Below are positions 18,959 to 28,779 of a stretch of 64,000 nucleotides of DNA, piece after piece. The stretch comes from an uncultured Bacteroidales bacterium. Lineage in GTDB: Bacteria; Bacteroidota; Bacteroidia; Bacteroidales; Porphyromonadaceae. Positions within the stretch are counted from its first letter, which is position 1; each line of letters begins with the position of its first letter. Location of the stretch: contig CAMYPM010000004.1 of assembly GCA_947290775.1 (NCBI GenBank), forward strand, positions 30,143 through 94,142, written 5' to 3'. The position numbers and the translations under genes were made by a program. The notes beneath the pieces were generated by a model, which made no database searches, had not been told where the DNA came from, and saw nothing but the letters and a program-made list of their open reading frames with translations.

Positions 18959-19168
18959 TTACTTATTCGTATCTTGATTACTCATCTGACGCTCTGCCAA
19001 CATCGTTTTTAAACGAGCTATGGTGCGGCGCTTATCGGTCAAAGAACTGGGCTTATCCAGAGGAGAAACAACGTGATTAAGCTTCATTTCCTGATATTCA
19101 CGCTCTTCTACGCCAATTCGTTCAACGATTTCTTCCGTAGTGAGTTCTTTAATTTCTGCTGCTTTCAT
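18959..19168 (-). CDS. rpmC: 50S ribosomal protein L29
   Basis: L29 lies at the polypeptide exit, near the signal recognition particle and trigger factor binding site. The 69-residue, two-helix protein starts MKAAEIKELTTEEIVERIG and contains NHVVSPLDKPSSLTDKRRTI followed by ARLKTMLAER. It lies 5 bp after rplP. Confidence 0.97.
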   Translation of the reverse strand: MKAAEIKELTTEEIVERIGVEEREYQEMKLNHVVSPLDKPSSLTDKRRTIARLKTMLAERQMSNQDTNK

Positions 19169-19173
19169 CTCTG

Positions 19174-19608
19174 TTAGCTATTCTGATTTTCAGCATCGTA
19201 ATCACGACGCACCACAAACTTCGTAGTTACAGGCAACTTCTGTGCTGCCAATCGAAGAGCTTCCTTAGCGATATCAAAGGGAACTCCTTCTACTTCAAAC
19301 AGCATACGTCCAGGCGTAACAGGCGCAACAAAGCCTTCGGGGTTACCTTTCCCCTTACCCATACGCACTTCAGCAGGCTTCTTAGTGATAGGCTTATCGG
19401 GGAATATACGCACCCAAACCTGTCCTTGACGCTGCATATAGCGAGTCACGGCTACACGGGCTGCCTCAATCTGTTGACCGGTAAGCCACTTACTCTGCAG
19501 AGCCTTGATACCGAAGGAGCCGAATGCAAGCTGGTTACCACGCTGGGCATTACCCTTCATGCGTCCCTTCTGCTGTCTTCTAAACTTTGTTTTTTTAGGT
19601 TGTAACAT
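19174..19608 (-). CDS. rplP: 50S ribosomal protein L16
   Basis: L16 contacts A-site tRNA and is needed late in large-subunit assembly. The 144-residue protein begins [20 protein letters not shown] and has [40 protein letters not shown] and [10 protein letters not shown], a full family match. It lies 16 bp after rpsC. Confidence 0.98.
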   Translation of the reverse strand: MLQPKKTKFRRQQKGRMKGNAQRGNQLAFGSFGIKALQSKWLTGQQIEAARVAVTRYMQRQGQVWVRIFPDKPITKKPAEVRMGKGKGNPEGFVAPVTPGRMLFEVEGVPFDIAKEALRLAAQKLPVTTKFVVRRDYDAENQNS

Positions 19609-19624
19609 ATATCAATCTCTACAA

Positions 19625-20386
19625 TTAGCGGTTATTTCTACGCTGACGATCACCTCCTCTACCGCGACGATCTCCACGACCACGACGATCTCCACGACCA
19701 CCTTCACGGCGCTGACCTGCAGCCTGACGATATTGTTGGAAATTAGGAGCCAAGTCACGCTTTTCGTATACTTCGCCACGCATGATCCATGTTTTTACAC
19801 CGATCATACCGACCTTAGTAAGGGCGCCTTCATGTGCATAATCGATGTCAGCACGAAGGGTATGTAACGGAGTACGTCCTTCCTTGAACATCTCGCTACG
19901 CGCCATTTCAGCACCATTAAGACGACCGGAAACATGTATCTTAACTCCTTCGGCACCTGCACGCATTACATTACCGACAGCCATCTTAACTGCACGACGG
20001 TAAGCCATATTGCCCTCAAGCTGACGAGCAACATTAGCAGCGACCAAAGTAGCTTCAAGATCCGGGCGGCGTACTTCATGTATATACACTTGTACTTCTT
20101 TGCCTGTCAATCTCTTAAGTTCCTCTTTCAGCTTATCAACTTCCGTACCTCCTTTACCGATAATCATACCGGGTCGAGCAGCACAGATAGTAGCTGTAAC
20201 AAGCTTAAGCGCTCTCTCAATTACAATACGTGAGATACCTGCCTTGGCATGACGTGCCATAAGATATTCACGAATACGGCTATCTTCCAAAAGAGTGGGA
20301 CCATAGTTCTTACCTCCAAACCAATTGGAGTCCCAACCTCTTATGTAGCCGAGGCGATTACTGATTGGATTAGTTTTCTGTCCCAT
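19625..20386 (-). CDS. rpsC: 30S ribosomal protein S3
   Basis: S3 lines the mRNA entry channel. The 253-residue protein has the KH domain with [20 protein letters not shown] and the C-terminal S3 domain ([40 protein letters not shown]). The last 30 or so residues form an Arg/Gly/Asp-rich low-complexity tail with repeated GDRRGRG, a lineage-specific extension. The start overlaps the end of rplV by 17 bp, suggesting translational coupling. Confidence 0.98.
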   Translation of the reverse strand: MGQKTNPISNRLGYIRGWDSNWFGGKNYGPTLLEDSRIREYLMARHAKAGISRIVIERALKLVTATICAARPGMIIGKGGTEVDKLKEELKRLTGKEVQVYIHEVRRPDLEATLVAANVARQLEGNMAYRRAVKMAVGNVMRAGAEGVKIHVSGRLNGAEMARSEMFKEGRTPLHTLRADIDYAHEGALTKVGMIGVKTWIMRGEVYEKRDLAPNFQQYRQAAGQRREGGRGDRRGRGDRRGRGGDRQRRNNR

Positions 20387-20798
20387 TATTTACTTCCTTT
20401 TGGATGTTTGGCTTTGAATTGACGTAGAGTGTAACGTGATTACTTCTTTTACGGATACGGTATCCTCTACCTTGGGGAGCCGGTCTCAGTCTCTTAAGCG
20501 TACTTCCTTCATCTACAAAAGCACGCGTAATAAAGAGCTCTCCCTCTTCAATACGACGGCTATTAGCAGCCTCCCAGTTAGCTATTGCTGAACGCAGCAA
20601 TCTCTCTAAACGAACGGCTGCAGCCTTGCGTGAAGAAAAACGCAGTATCCCGAGCGCCCGCGTCACCTCCATGCCGCGTATATTATCCACCACTAAGCGC
20701 ATTTTACGCGGTGGTGTGGGCACGTTGCGCAGTACAGCATAGCACTCTATCGTACTCGGCTGTGCCTCTGTGGACTTATCATTTATCTTTTCACTCAT
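20370..20798 (-). CDS. rplV: 50S ribosomal protein L22
   Basis: L22 extends a loop into the exit tunnel, where changes give macrolide resistance. The 142-residue protein contains [20 protein letters not shown], the [17 protein letters not shown] helix and the loop [20 protein letters not shown]. Its end overlaps rpsC by 17 bp. The N-terminal 20 residues are less conserved, and the exact start is uncertain. Confidence 0.97.
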   Translation of the reverse strand: MSEKINDKSTEAQPSTIECYAVLRNVPTPPRKMRLVVDNIRGMEVTRALGILRFSSRKAAAVRLERLLRSAIANWEAANSRRIEEGELFITRAFVDEGSTLKRLRPAPQGRGYRIRKRSNHVTLYVNSKPNIQKEVNNGTEN

Positions 20799-20838
20799 TG
20801 TATTTCAATACTTCTATGGGTTTGTAAGCCTTCCACGG

Positions 20839-21105
20839 TTATTTTCTATTTCCCGAATGGCCGCGGAAAGTACGGGTCATAGCAAATTCCCCTAACTTAT
20901 GCCCCACCATGTTTTCGGTAACGTACACAGGGATAAACTTATTACCATTGTGTACAGCTATTGTATGTCCCACAAAATCGGGTGAAATCATAGAAGCGCG
21001 CGACCACGTTTTTACAACGCTTTTCTTACCGCTCTCGTTCATTTGGAGTATTTTTTTCTCCAACTTCACACTGATATAGGGACCTTTCTTTAACGAACGA
21101 CTCAT
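20839..21105 (-). CDS. rpsS: 30S ribosomal protein S19
   Basis: S19 is in the head of the small subunit beside S13. The 88-residue protein starts [20 protein letters not shown] and contains [40 protein letters not shown] and [12 protein letters not shown]. It lies between rplB (20 bp upstream) and rplV in the S10 order. Confidence 0.98.
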   Translation of the reverse strand: MSRSLKKGPYISVKLEKKILQMNESGKKSVVKTWSRASMISPDFVGHTIAVHNGNKFIPVYVTENMVGHKLGEFAMTRTFRGHSGNRK

Positions 21106-21125
21106 GTTTATCTTCGGCTAATCGG

Positions 21126-21953
21126 TTACTTCTCGTTTCTTCTCTCGATAATGTACTTAGAAGAATGCTTCTTAGGTCTACGTGTCTTAAGGCCCTTTGC
21201 ATAAAGTCCCTTACGCGAACGAGGATGTCCTCCTGAAGCACGTCCTTCACCACCACCCATTGGGTGATCTACAGGATTCATTACAACACCACGGTTATGC
21301 GGACGACGTCCCAACCAGCGAGAGCGTCCTGCCTTACCACTGCGCTCCAAAGCATGGTCACTATTACCCACACTACCTACCGTAGCTTTACAAGCTGCCA
21401 ATATACGACGTGTTTCACCACTTGGCATGCGCAGTACGACATACTTATCCTCACGAGCAACCAATTGAGCAAATGTACCTGCACTACGAGCGAACTTAGC
21501 TCCCTGACCGGGGCGAAGTTCAATATTGTGTATCACTGTACCTACAGGTATTGCTGACAAAGGAAGCGAATTTCCTATTTCGGGAGCTGCTTCTGCACCG
21601 GAAAGCACCGTTTGGCCTACTTCTAGACCATCAGGAGCAACGATATACGACTTCACTCCATCAGCATAATAGAGGAGTGCAATACGGCTTGAGCGATTGG
21701 GGTCGTATTCAATGCTTTTTACAGTTGCAGGGATACCATCACGTGTGCGCTTAAAATCGATGAAGCGGTACTTTTGCTTGTGCCCACCACCAATATAGCG
21801 CATGGTCATCTTTCCGGTGTTATTACGGCCACCGGACTTTTTTCTTCCTACAACAAGGGATTTTTCCGGAACGCTCGCTGTAATCTTGTCGAAAGCGCCG
21901 ATAATCTTGTGTCTCTGCCCAGGTGATGTGGGCTTGAGTTTTCTAATTCCCAT
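21126..21953 (-). CDS. rplB: 50S ribosomal protein L2
   Basis: L2 is needed for subunit joining and peptidyl transfer. The 275-residue protein contains [40 protein letters not shown] and the C-terminal signature [20 protein letters not shown] with the conserved histidine region near the active site, ending with [15 protein letters not shown]. It lies between rplW (11 bp upstream) and rpsS. Confidence 0.98.
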   Translation of the reverse strand: MGIRKLKPTSPGQRHKIIGAFDKITASVPEKSLVVGRKKSGGRNNTGKMTMRYIGGGHKQKYRFIDFKRTRDGIPATVKSIEYDPNRSSRIALLYYADGVKSYIVAPDGLEVGQTVLSGAEAAPEIGNSLPLSAIPVGTVIHNIELRPGQGAKFARSAGTFAQLVAREDKYVVLRMPSGETRRILAACKATVGSVGNSDHALERSGKAGRSRWLGRRPHNRGVVMNPVDHPMGGGEGRASGGHPRSRKGLYAKGLKTRRPKKHSSKYIIERRNEK

Positions 21954-21964
21954 TTTACTAATTA

Positions 21965-22267
21965 TTATATGCTACTGAAGAAGTCAATCACTTGGCCTTT
22001 TTGCAAGGTTACGACAGCTTTCTTGTAGGCTGCAGCACGACCACTAACCATTCCATGACGTGTGTAACGGCTTTTTACAGTGGGAGTTACATTAAGTGTA
22101 TTGACGTCTACTACTTTTACATTATAAAGTGCTTCAACTGCACGCTTGATCTCAATCTTGTTAGCTCTGGGAGAAACCCGAAAAGCATAACGCTCAGGAG
22201 TCTGCTCTGTGATTGCCGTCATCTTTTCAGAGATGATCGGACTCAGTATAATATCCTTTTCTTTCAT
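21965..22267 (-). CDS. rplW: 50S ribosomal protein L23
   Basis: L23 marks the tunnel exit and docks trigger factor and SRP. The 100-residue protein starts [20 protein letters not shown] and has [20 protein letters not shown] followed by [20 protein letters not shown]. It follows rplD by 25 bp. Confidence 0.98.
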   Translation of the reverse strand: MKEKDIILSPIISEKMTAITEQTPERYAFRVSPRANKIEIKRAVEALYNVKVVDVNTLNVTPTVKSRYTRHGMVSGRAAAYKKAVVTLQKGQVIDFFSSI

Positions 22268-22292
22268 TGCTATAGCGTTATTCTCCTAAAGA

Positions 22293-22922
22293 TTACTTTC
22301 TGCAAAGCTGGTTTATCTCTTCTACAGCCTCTTCAGTAAGAACTAACTGCTTTGCATCCAAAAGCCTATAAGTATTGATCTTACGTGCCTCTATGAGAGA
22401 TGTCTTCTGTAAGTTGCGAGCAGAGAGAAGTACATTCTCAGGAATTGAAGGCATTACATAAAGAGACTTAACTCCATCTAATCCGAGCTGCTTATTGAGA
22501 GCCACGAAATCCTTTGTTTTAGGAGCTTCAAAGTCAAACTTTTCAATAACCTTAATGGCTTCTTGACGTGCCTTGTAGGTCAAAGCAGAGCGACGAGCCA
22601 AATCAAGGGTCTTCTTATTTAACTTGAAACTATAACTACGTGGACGAGGGCCAAAGACACGTGCACCGCCACGTAAAAGTGGTGAGTTAATATCACCGCG
22701 ACGAGCACCTCCCGTTCCTTTTTGACGGAATAATTTGCGCGTGGAACCGCTCAGTTCACTACGCTCTTTTGTCTTATGAGTACCACGATGCTGATTAGCT
22801 CTGTAGAGACGTACTGCTAAATAAATAGCATGATCATTAGGCTCTATACCGAAAACTGCATCGTCAAGCGTAACTTTACGTCCGGTATCCTCACCCTTTA
22901 TGTTGTATACTGATAATTCCAT
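22293..22922 (-). CDS. rplD: 50S ribosomal protein L4
   Basis: L4 stabilises 23S rRNA and reaches into the exit tunnel; in E. coli it represses the S10 operon. I choose ATG 22922 ([17 protein letters not shown], 209 residues), immediately after the rplC stop, rather than an in-frame TTG at 22934 that would overlap rplC. Conserved segments are the loop [20 protein letters not shown] and [20 protein letters not shown]. Confidence 0.97.
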   Translation of the reverse strand: MELSVYNIKGEDTGRKVTLDDAVFGIEPNDHAIYLAVRLYRANQHRGTHKTKERSELSGSTRKLFRQKGTGGARRGDINSPLLRGGARVFGPRPRSYSFKLNKKTLDLARRSALTYKARQEAIKVIEKFDFEAPKTKDFVALNKQLGLDGVKSLYVMPSIPENVLLSARNLQKTSLIEARKINTYRLLDAKQLVLTEEAVEEINQLCRK

Positions 22923-22923
22923 A

Positions 22924-23541
22924 TTACATCTCAACAGCTATAATTGAACCTTTAGCACCGGGTACGCTGCCCTTCACTACCAAAAGGTTATGTTCAGGCA
23001 TTACCTTAATAACCTCAAGGTTTTGAACCGTTACCCGCTCGTTACCGGTTTGACCGGCCATACGCATTCCCTTAAAAACCTTGGCAGGGTATGAACATGC
23101 ACCGATAGCACCCGGAGCACGCTTACGGTTATGCTGACCATGAGTAGTCTGACCTACTCCGCCAAATCCGTGACGCTTTACTACTCCTTGGTATCCTTTA
23201 CCCTTAGAAGTACCTATTACATCTACGTAATGTACATTTTCGAAGATATCTACAGAGATTGTATCCCCTGCGTTATAGGAACCTTCGAATCCTTTGAACT
23301 CGGCCAAGTGCCGCTTGGGTGAAACCCCGGCTTTACTAAAGTGACCTAACTGAGGCTTTGCCACATGCTTTTCTTTGGCATCTTCAAAGCCTAACTGGAG
23401 GGCATCGTACCCATCCTTATCACTTGTTTTCACCTGAGTAACCACACAAGGGCCTAATTCGATAACAGTGCATGGAAGACTAATTCCCTCGGCACTGAAT
23501 ACGGAAGTCATTCCGATTTTCTTTCCTAATAATCCCGGCAT
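22924..23541 (-). CDS. rplC: 50S ribosomal protein L3
   Basis: L3 is one of the two assembly initiators and lies close to the peptidyl transferase centre. The 205-residue protein starts [19 protein letters not shown] and contains [20 protein letters not shown] and [20 protein letters not shown], with the conserved glutamine in GVGQTTHGQ that is methylated in proteobacteria. It follows rpsJ by 54 bp. Confidence 0.98.
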   Translation of the reverse strand: MPGLLGKKIGMTSVFSAEGISLPCTVIELGPCVVTQVKTSDKDGYDALQLGFEDAKEKHVAKPQLGHFSKAGVSPKRHLAEFKGFEGSYNAGDTISVDIFENVHYVDVIGTSKGKGYQGVVKRHGFGGVGQTTHGQHNRKRAPGAIGACSYPAKVFKGMRMAGQTGNERVTVQNLEVIKVMPEHNLLVVKGSVPGAKGSIIAVEM

Positions 23542-23595
23542 TTCCTTGTATTATACTTATTACTTGGTTTTCTATTCTACCGTAGTTGTCGCTTA

Positions 23596-23901
23596 CTACA
23601 GCTTAATGTTGACATCAACACCGCTTGAGAGCTCTAACTTAGTTAAAGCATCAATCGTCTGACGCGATGCGTTATGAATGTCAATCAAACGCTTATAAGA
23701 TGAAAGCTCGAACTGCTCACGCGACTTTTTATTAACGAACGTACTTCTATTAACTGTAAAGATACGCTTTTGCGTAGGTAGAGGTATCGGTCCGCACACT
23801 AATGCACCGGTAGCCTTTACAGCCTTCACAATCTTTTCTGCAGAATTGTCCAAGAGCGTGTGATCGTAGCTTTTCAGCTTGATTCTAATTTTCTGACTCA
23901 T
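23596..23901 (-). CDS. rpsJ: 30S ribosomal protein S10
   Basis: S10 is in the small-subunit head and, in E. coli, also acts as NusE in antitermination. The 101-residue protein starts [20 protein letters not shown] and includes [20 protein letters not shown] and [20 protein letters not shown]. It lies 24 bp after fusA, with no tuf between them, so the str and S10 blocks are directly joined. Confidence 0.98.
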   Translation of the reverse strand: MSQKIRIKLKSYDHTLLDNSAEKIVKAVKATGALVCGPIPLPTQKRIFTVNRSTFVNKKSREQFELSSYKRLIDIHNASRQTIDALTKLELSSGVDVNIKL

Positions 23902-23925
23902 TGCTATTTGTCTTGCACTTATTTA

Positions 23926-26049
23926 CTACTTTACCAAATCTACGCGTCCGTTAACCTCTTCAAGTACCTGCTTGGCAATCGATGAGGATACCTCTGCATA
24001 ATGCGAGAAACTCATGGTGCTTGTTGCACGACCACTCGTAATAGTACGCAAGGCCGTCACATAACCAAACATCTCGCTAAGAGGAGCTTCAGCCTTCACG
24101 ATACGTGCTCCGGTACGGCTTGTCTCCATTCCTTGAATCTGGCCTCTACGCTTATTCAAGTCGCCAATCACATCACCCATACTTTCTTCAGGTGTCACAA
24201 CTTCGATTTTCATGATCGGCTCCAACAGCACGGGACCAGCTTGTGCAGATGCATTTTTAAATGCCTGCATAGCAGCCACCTCAAAGGATAACTGGTCAGA
24301 GTCCACAGGATGGTAGCTACCATCAAGGAGAGTCACCTTGAGCTTATCAAGGGGATAACCTGCCAATACCCCATTTTTCATGGCTTTTTCAAAACCCTTT
24401 TGTACAGAGGGAATATATTCCTTAGGCACATTACCTCCCTTTACCTGATCGATAAACTGCAAAGTGCCATCAAAATCTTCGTCAGCCGGTTCGATACGAA
24501 CAATGATATCAGCGAATTTACCACGACCACCCGTCTGCTTCTTGTATACTTCACGAAGCTCAACCGGCTTGGTAATGGCCTCCTTGTAAGAAACCTGAGG
24601 ACGACCTTGATTACACTCTACCTTAAACTCACGTTTCAGACGGTCGATAATAATTTCAAGGTGAAGCTCACCCATACCACTAATTACCGTCTGTCCCGTT
24701 TCCTCATTACTAGATACGCGGAAAGTAGGATCTTCTTCAGCAAGCTTAGATAAGCCCACCCCCAAACGATCCAAGTCTTTTTGAGTCTTAGGCTCTACAG
24801 CGATACCAATCACCGGATCCGGGAAGTCAATAGACTCAAGCGTAATAGGAGCATTTTCATCACAAATTGTATCTCCGGTACGTATGTCCTTAAAACCTAC
24901 ACCTGCACCTATATCGCCACAGCCAATCACCTCCATAGGGTTCTGGTGGTTAGAGTGCATTTGGAAGAGTCGGCTAATACGTTCCTTCTTTCCGGTACGG
25001 GTATTCAAAATATAGCTACCGGCTTCAAGCTTTCCTGAATAAACACGGAAAAAGCAGAGTCGTCCCACATAGGGGTCCGTAGCGATTTTAAAGGCAAGTG
25101 CACAGAGGGGTTCATCGGGTGAAACCTTACGTACTTGCTTATTTGACTCATCACCGGGAAGTGAACCTACAATTTCATCCGTATCTACCGGACTTGGTAA
25201 ATATGCACATACAGCATCCAGCAAGGTCTGGACTCCCTTATTCTTGAAAGAAGAACCACAAGTCATCGGGAAAATATGCATAGAAAGCGTTCCCTTACGG
25301 ATAGCTCTACGTATTTCTTCTTCTGTGAGTGAAGAGGGATCATCGAAGTACTTTTCCATTACTTCATCATCGCACTCTGCCACAGCTTCCAACATTTTAT
25401 CACGCCATTCTTCAGCTTCAGCACGCAGTTCACTCGGGATTTCTTCTACCTCGTAGTGAGCTCCCATGTCCTCTGTGTGCCACAAAATAGCTTTCATGGT
25501 AACCAGGTCAACCACCCCTTTGAAATTTTCTTCAGCACCGATAGGTATCTGAATAGGGCATGGATTAGCACCCAGCACCTCTTTCATCTGGCGATAGACT
25601 TCAAAGAAGTTAGCCCCGCTACGGTCCATTTTATTGACGTAAGCAAGGCGGGGTACATGATATTTGTCAGCCTGACGCCACACAGTCTCGCTCTGCGGCT
25701 CTACTCCACCGACAGCACAAAAGGCTGCAACTGCACCGTCAAGAATACGCAACGAACGTTCTACTTCTACAGTAAAGTCAACGTGCCCCGGGGTGTCAAT
25801 CAGGTTTATTTTGTACTTCTTATCGTTATACTTCCAAAATGCAGTAGTAGCTGCACTAGTAATTGTGATACCACGTTCTTGCTCCTGAGCCATCCAGTCC
25901 ATAGTAGCGGCTCCGTCATGGACCTCACCTATTTTATGGGTCAATCCCGTGTAAAAGAGGATACGTTCACTCGTGGTCGTCTTACCGGCATCGATGTGCG
26001 CCATGATGCCGATATTTCTCGTCAAACTAAGATTTAAGTTTTCAGACAT
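23926..26049 (-). CDS. fusA: Elongation factor G
   Basis: EF-G is the GTPase that drives ribosomal translocation. The 707-residue protein has G1 AHIDAGKTT (17-25), G3 DTPGHVDF, G4 NKMD, the switch region [11 protein letters not shown], and domains II-V of normal length, including GGRGKFADI and [15 protein letters not shown] at the end. The start [20 protein letters not shown] is standard. It lies between rpsG (19 bp upstream) and rpsJ. Confidence 0.98.
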   Translation of the reverse strand: MSENLNLSLTRNIGIMAHIDAGKTTTSERILFYTGLTHKIGEVHDGAATMDWMAQEQERGITITSAATTAFWKYNDKKYKINLIDTPGHVDFTVEVERSLRILDGAVAAFCAVGGVEPQSETVWRQADKYHVPRLAYVNKMDRSGANFFEVYRQMKEVLGANPCPIQIPIGAEENFKGVVDLVTMKAILWHTEDMGAHYEVEEIPSELRAEAEEWRDKMLEAVAECDDEVMEKYFDDPSSLTEEEIRRAIRKGTLSMHIFPMTCGSSFKNKGVQTLLDAVCAYLPSPVDTDEIVGSLPGDESNKQVRKVSPDEPLCALAFKIATDPYVGRLCFFRVYSGKLEAGSYILNTRTGKKERISRLFQMHSNHQNPMEVIGCGDIGAGVGFKDIRTGDTICDENAPITLESIDFPDPVIGIAVEPKTQKDLDRLGVGLSKLAEEDPTFRVSSNEETGQTVISGMGELHLEIIIDRLKREFKVECNQGRPQVSYKEAITKPVELREVYKKQTGGRGKFADIIVRIEPADEDFDGTLQFIDQVKGGNVPKEYIPSVQKGFEKAMKNGVLAGYPLDKLKVTLLDGSYHPVDSDQLSFEVAAMQAFKNASAQAGPVLLEPIMKIEVVTPEESMGDVIGDLNKRRGQIQGMETSRTGARIVKAEAPLSEMFGYVTALRTITSGRATSTMSFSHYAEVSSSIAKQVLEEVNGRVDLVK

Positions 26050-26068
26050 TATAGTTTAGGTTCTTTGG

Positions 26069-26545
26069 TTAAAAACGGAAGTGTGCAAAGGCTCGGTTAG
26101 CTTCAGCCATGCGATGCATGTCTTCCTTTCTTTTAAAAGCACCGCCTTGGTTATTATAAGCATCAACTATTTCGGCAGCTAATTTATCTGCCATTGTCTT
26201 TCCGCCACGCTTGCGGGCAAACAAGATAAGGTTCTTCATAGAAACCGACTCTTTACGTTCCGGACGTATCTCAGTCGGCACCTGGAATGTAGCACCACCG
26301 ATTCGACGTGACTTAACTTCCACTTGTGGGGTAATATTATCTAATGCGGCTTTCCAGATTTCCAATGGAGTCTTTTCAGCCTCGCCCATCTTTGTCTTTA
26401 CAATCTCCAAAGCATTATAGAAGATGGAGAAAGCGATGTTTTTCTTACCATCATACATCAAGTGATTGACAAACTTTGTCACCTGACGATCTCCATATAT
26501 CGGGTCAGGAAGAATCTGACGCTTCTTAGGTGTGGATTTTCTCAT
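26069..26545 (-). CDS. rpsG: 30S ribosomal protein S7
   Basis: S7 nucleates assembly of the small-subunit head and contacts E-site tRNA. The 158-residue protein starts [20 protein letters not shown] and contains [40 protein letters not shown] and [13 protein letters not shown]. In E. coli S7 regulates the str operon by binding the rpsL-rpsG spacer. Here that spacer is 390 bp, far longer than usual. Confidence 0.98.
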   Translation of the reverse strand: MRKSTPKKRQILPDPIYGDRQVTKFVNHLMYDGKKNIAFSIFYNALEIVKTKMGEAEKTPLEIWKAALDNITPQVEVKSRRIGGATFQVPTEIRPERKESVSMKNLILFARKRGGKTMADKLAAEIVDAYNNQGGAFKRKEDMHRMAEANRAFAHFRF

Positions 26546-26935
26546 TACTGCTTTTTATTTGCGTTCGAATTCTAATTGGCTGCTGTAGCTTTTCCTTTCG
26601 GAAATCGGTTCTCTCTGCAATAGAAAGAGACCTAAACATCTATCGGCGAGAGGATCTCTCAAATCTCTAAGGGATTTCCACCCTGTTTTATACCGACCTT
26701 GTTGCTACTCGCTTCAACGCTCCCTCTGGAACATTTACTCAACTCTTTTATTTTGGTGAGTCTATCCAATTCGAAACCGAAACCGGTTTATTTTTCTTAT
26801 CTCACTCATTTGGGTTTTATTGCTTCTACCGTTTCCAGCGATATCTGATACGCAACCCAAACTCCTGTTACTGATACTTTTTCTATATTCGTTTGCGATT
26901 AGAAGGAATAATTTAGTACAAAAGGAAACTTTGTA
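26546..26935 (-). promoter_or_regulatory. 390-bp rpsL-rpsG spacer without a gene
   Basis: This is the longest gap inside the ribosomal cluster. I see no credible ORF on either strand. Several short inverted repeats are present, such as TTTCC/GGAAA at about 26595-26610 and AACCGGTTT at about 26782-26790, but no strong terminator. It may hold an internal promoter or a structured leader bound by S7. The assignment is by position only. Confidence 0.4.
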
Positions 26936-27322
26936 TTACTTCTTAGCAGCTTCCTTAGGACGCTTAGCTCCGTATTTACTGCGACGCTGCAAACGGCCAC
27001 TTACACCGGCTGTATCCAACGTGCCACGAACTATATGATAACGTACTCCCGGCAAATCCTTCACACGTCCTCCACGTACTAAGACAATACTATGTTCTTG
27101 TAAATTATGACCTTCTCCCGGTATATAAGCATTCACTTCTTTACCATTGGTCAAACGTACACGAGCGACCTTACGGAGAGCCGAATTAGGCTTCTTCGGG
27201 GTTGTGGTATATACACGCACGCACACACCGCGACGCTGCGGACAGCTATTCAGTGCCGGACTCTTACCTTTTTCAGTAAAGGATTCTCTTCCCTTTCTTA
27301 CTAACTGCTGTATTGTAGGCAT
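26936..27322 (-). CDS. rpsL: 30S ribosomal protein S12
   Basis: S12 lies at the decoding centre, and changes in it cause streptomycin resistance. The 128-residue protein starts [20 protein letters not shown] and contains [20 protein letters not shown], with the lysines of the wild-type streptomycin-sensitive KKPNSA motif, and [19 protein letters not shown]. It is the first gene of the cluster. A Bacteroidetes -7 element lies about 115 bp upstream. Confidence 0.98.
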   Translation of the reverse strand: MPTIQQLVRKGRESFTEKGKSPALNSCPQRRGVCVRVYTTTPKKPNSALRKVARVRLTNGKEVNAYIPGEGHNLQEHSIVLVRGGRVKDLPGVRYHIVRGTLDTAGVSGRLQRRSKYGAKRPKEAAKK

Positions 27323-27438
27323 TATATTTCTTACCTTACTTCTTTAAAAATTTTCTTCTGTCTTTATTCAACCTTCTAACACTCTGCTGCACACTCTCAA
27401 TCACAACAAAAGCATCATTGAATTCAATGCAGCACGGC

Positions 27439-27446
27439 AAAGGTAC
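27439..27446 (-). promoter_or_regulatory. Candidate -7 element of the str/ribosomal operon
   Basis: TACCTTTG on the minus strand matches the Bacteroidetes -7 consensus TAnnTTTG, and it lies 117 bp upstream of rpsL. No good -33 TTG is found at the usual spacing (a TTTC lies about 16 nt away), so the call rests on the -7 box and position. Confidence 0.5.
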
Positions 27447-27531
27447 AAATAAATTCCGAAATAGACTCTACTATGAATAAATAAAGTTCAAACTACGTCA
27501 GTCTACCTATAGAAATATAAATCGTACTGAC

Positions 27532-27556
27532 AAAAAAAAGAACCCGACTTGGGCTC
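27532..27556 (-). terminator. Terminator of the ssrA-tRNA-Gln transcript
   Basis: A 6-bp stem GAGCCC/GGGTTC with a 5-nt loop (27540-27556) is followed on the minus strand by eight T (27532-27539). It lies 45 bp after the last tRNA-Gln gene. Confidence 0.75.
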
Positions 27557-27601
27557 TTAGAAGAAAGAACATAAAAGGCACGGAATTATCGTAAATACCA
27601 G

Positions 27602-27672
27602 TTGTCCCGCAAGGACTCGAACCTTGTCAAACAGAACCAAAACCTGTTGTGCTACCATTACACCACGGGACA
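27602..27672 (-). tRNA. tRNA-Gln (anticodon TTG)
   Basis: The acceptor is TGTCCCG/CGGGACA, the D arm TGGTGTAATGGTAGCACA, the anticodon loop TTTTGGT closed by ACAGG, and the T arm AAGGTTCGAGTCCTT. CCA is not encoded. It is the second of two tandem glutamine tRNAs downstream of ssrA. Confidence 0.94.
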
Positions 27673-27741
27673 ATCGTACTTTACTTTCCCTAAACACAGC
27701 GCAGCAAAGATTAATATTGCAATTGTGCTTAGCGGCAAGTG

Positions 27742-27812
27742 TTGTCTCGCAAGGATTCGAACCTTGACAAACAGGACCAGAATCTGTTGTGCTACCATTA
27801 CACCACGAGACA
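27742..27812 (-). tRNA. tRNA-Gln (anticodon CTG)
   Basis: The acceptor is TGTCTCG/CGAGACA and the anticodon loop is TTCTGGT. The D and T arms are almost identical to the neighbouring tRNA-Gln(TTG), suggesting tandem duplication. The base pair next to the anticodon loop (A31-C39) is mismatched. It lies 15 bp after the tmRNA 3' end, so the RNAs are probably processed from one precursor. Confidence 0.92.
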
Positions 27813-27827
27813 AAATAGTTCAAGGGG

Positions 27828-28239
27828 TGGAGCCGGAGGGAATTGAACCCTCGTCCAAACATGGAATGAACAAGCTTTCTACATGCTTATCTTCACTTTG
27901 CTTTGTCGGCCGTGCCCATAGTTAAAGCCTCTATGTGGGCAACAGCTTATCTCCGGTAATACTATCCGGCGCTACGGGAGCCTCTTGCGCGGAAGATTCC
28001 GATATTGGTGCGTCACCGAGTTCGAATCACTTCGGAATAAGAGTTTCGGGTGACGTCTCGTCCACTTCTATCGTAAGCGGATAAAGCCGTAACTTACTGT
28101 ACTTCGGTTAGGCAGCGAGAGCGTAATTATTTTCGCCAACTAAAATCTTTACGATACACTGAGATTAACGTGCTAGCAATATCCACGCACGGCATGCTTA
28201 CCTGTCCCTTCGTCACGCTGTCAAAGCCAAGTCGACCCC
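27828..28239 (-). ncRNA. ssrA: tmRNA (ssrA)
   Basis: tmRNA rescues ribosomes stalled on broken mRNA and tags the nascent chain for proteolysis. The 5' end GGGGTCG (28239-28233) pairs with CGGCTCC near the 3' end (27835-27829), followed by a discriminator A. The T arm is GAGGGTTCAATTCCCTC, and the 5' side contains TTGGCTTTGACAGCG, typical of bacterial tmRNA. The tag frame starts at GGC (28137-28135) and encodes GENNYALAA followed by TAA (28110-28108). As far as I recall this is the Porphyromonas-type tag. The third base of CCA is not encoded. Confidence 0.97.
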
Positions 28240-28344
28240 CCAGCGCAGGATATTAGCAACAATTAGCGGATTAAACACACCTCCTTGTTACCTCTATCAG
28301 GCGACTCACCGGGCTTGATCGCTCATCTCCCCCATAGAGTGGTG

Positions 28345-28378
28345 CAAAGGTAGATAATTATTTTCATATATCCACAAA
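28345..28378 (-). promoter_or_regulatory. Candidate promoter of ssrA
   Basis: On the minus strand TTTG (28378-28375), 22 nt and TACCTTTG (28352-28345) match the Bacteroidetes consensus with a slightly long spacer. Transcription would start about 100 nt upstream of mature tmRNA, leaving a precursor 5' leader. Confidence 0.55.
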
Positions 28379-28652
28379 CATCTTATCATCTATATGGCTA
28401 TTTCACCCCTTATTCTAATTGTACAGCACTACCCTATCGCTCTCCTATTTTCATGTAAGCAACAAGGGCTATTCCACGGAAAGTTCAACAAAGGCACAGC
28501 AGCTCACATAAGAAAGTGCATCATCCGGAGTAATCTACTATGCGCGACAAAGTCTGAAGCTGTATTTTTATTAGGTTTTTCCTATAACCGAGTTTGCATC
28601 CCCTTATTTACAATCCACAGCATATAAACACCCAAAACAAAATCAATATTCA
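28379..28652. other. Gene-free stretch between ssrA and array B
   Basis: I see no supported gene, RNA or strong hairpin here. A 77-codon frame on the plus strand (28394-28627) has no recognisable product and is probably chance. Confidence 0.5.
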
Positions 28653-28777
28653 ATGAAGTATTAGGGCACGATTTTTAAGCTAATGTAGGGGACGGCAATA
28701 GGTACAGATCTATGAAATAAAAGGTATAGATCTATGAAGCGATAGGTATTGATCTTTTGACTGAAATGTTCAGATCA
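28653..28777 (+). repeat. 22-bp-period intergenic array B with ATGAAGTATT box
   Basis: The box ATGAAGTATT (28653-28662) is followed after 37 bp by units of exactly 22 bp at 28700-28721, 28722-28743 and 28744-28765, and a half unit at 28766-28777. The cores are GGTACAGATCT, GGTATAGATCT, GGTATTGATCT and TGTTCAGATC. The array ends two bases before the stop codon of trmN6, which is transcribed toward it. Confidence 0.85.
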
Positions 28778-28779
28778 AA

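Noticed and set aside
28240..28340. SRP (4.5S) RNA in the ssrA leader
   Set aside because: The conserved GGAA tetraloop with AGCA internal loop of SRP helix 8 is absent.
28394..28627. 77-codon plus-strand ORF after ssrA
   Set aside because: No recognisable domain, promoter or conservation evidence.
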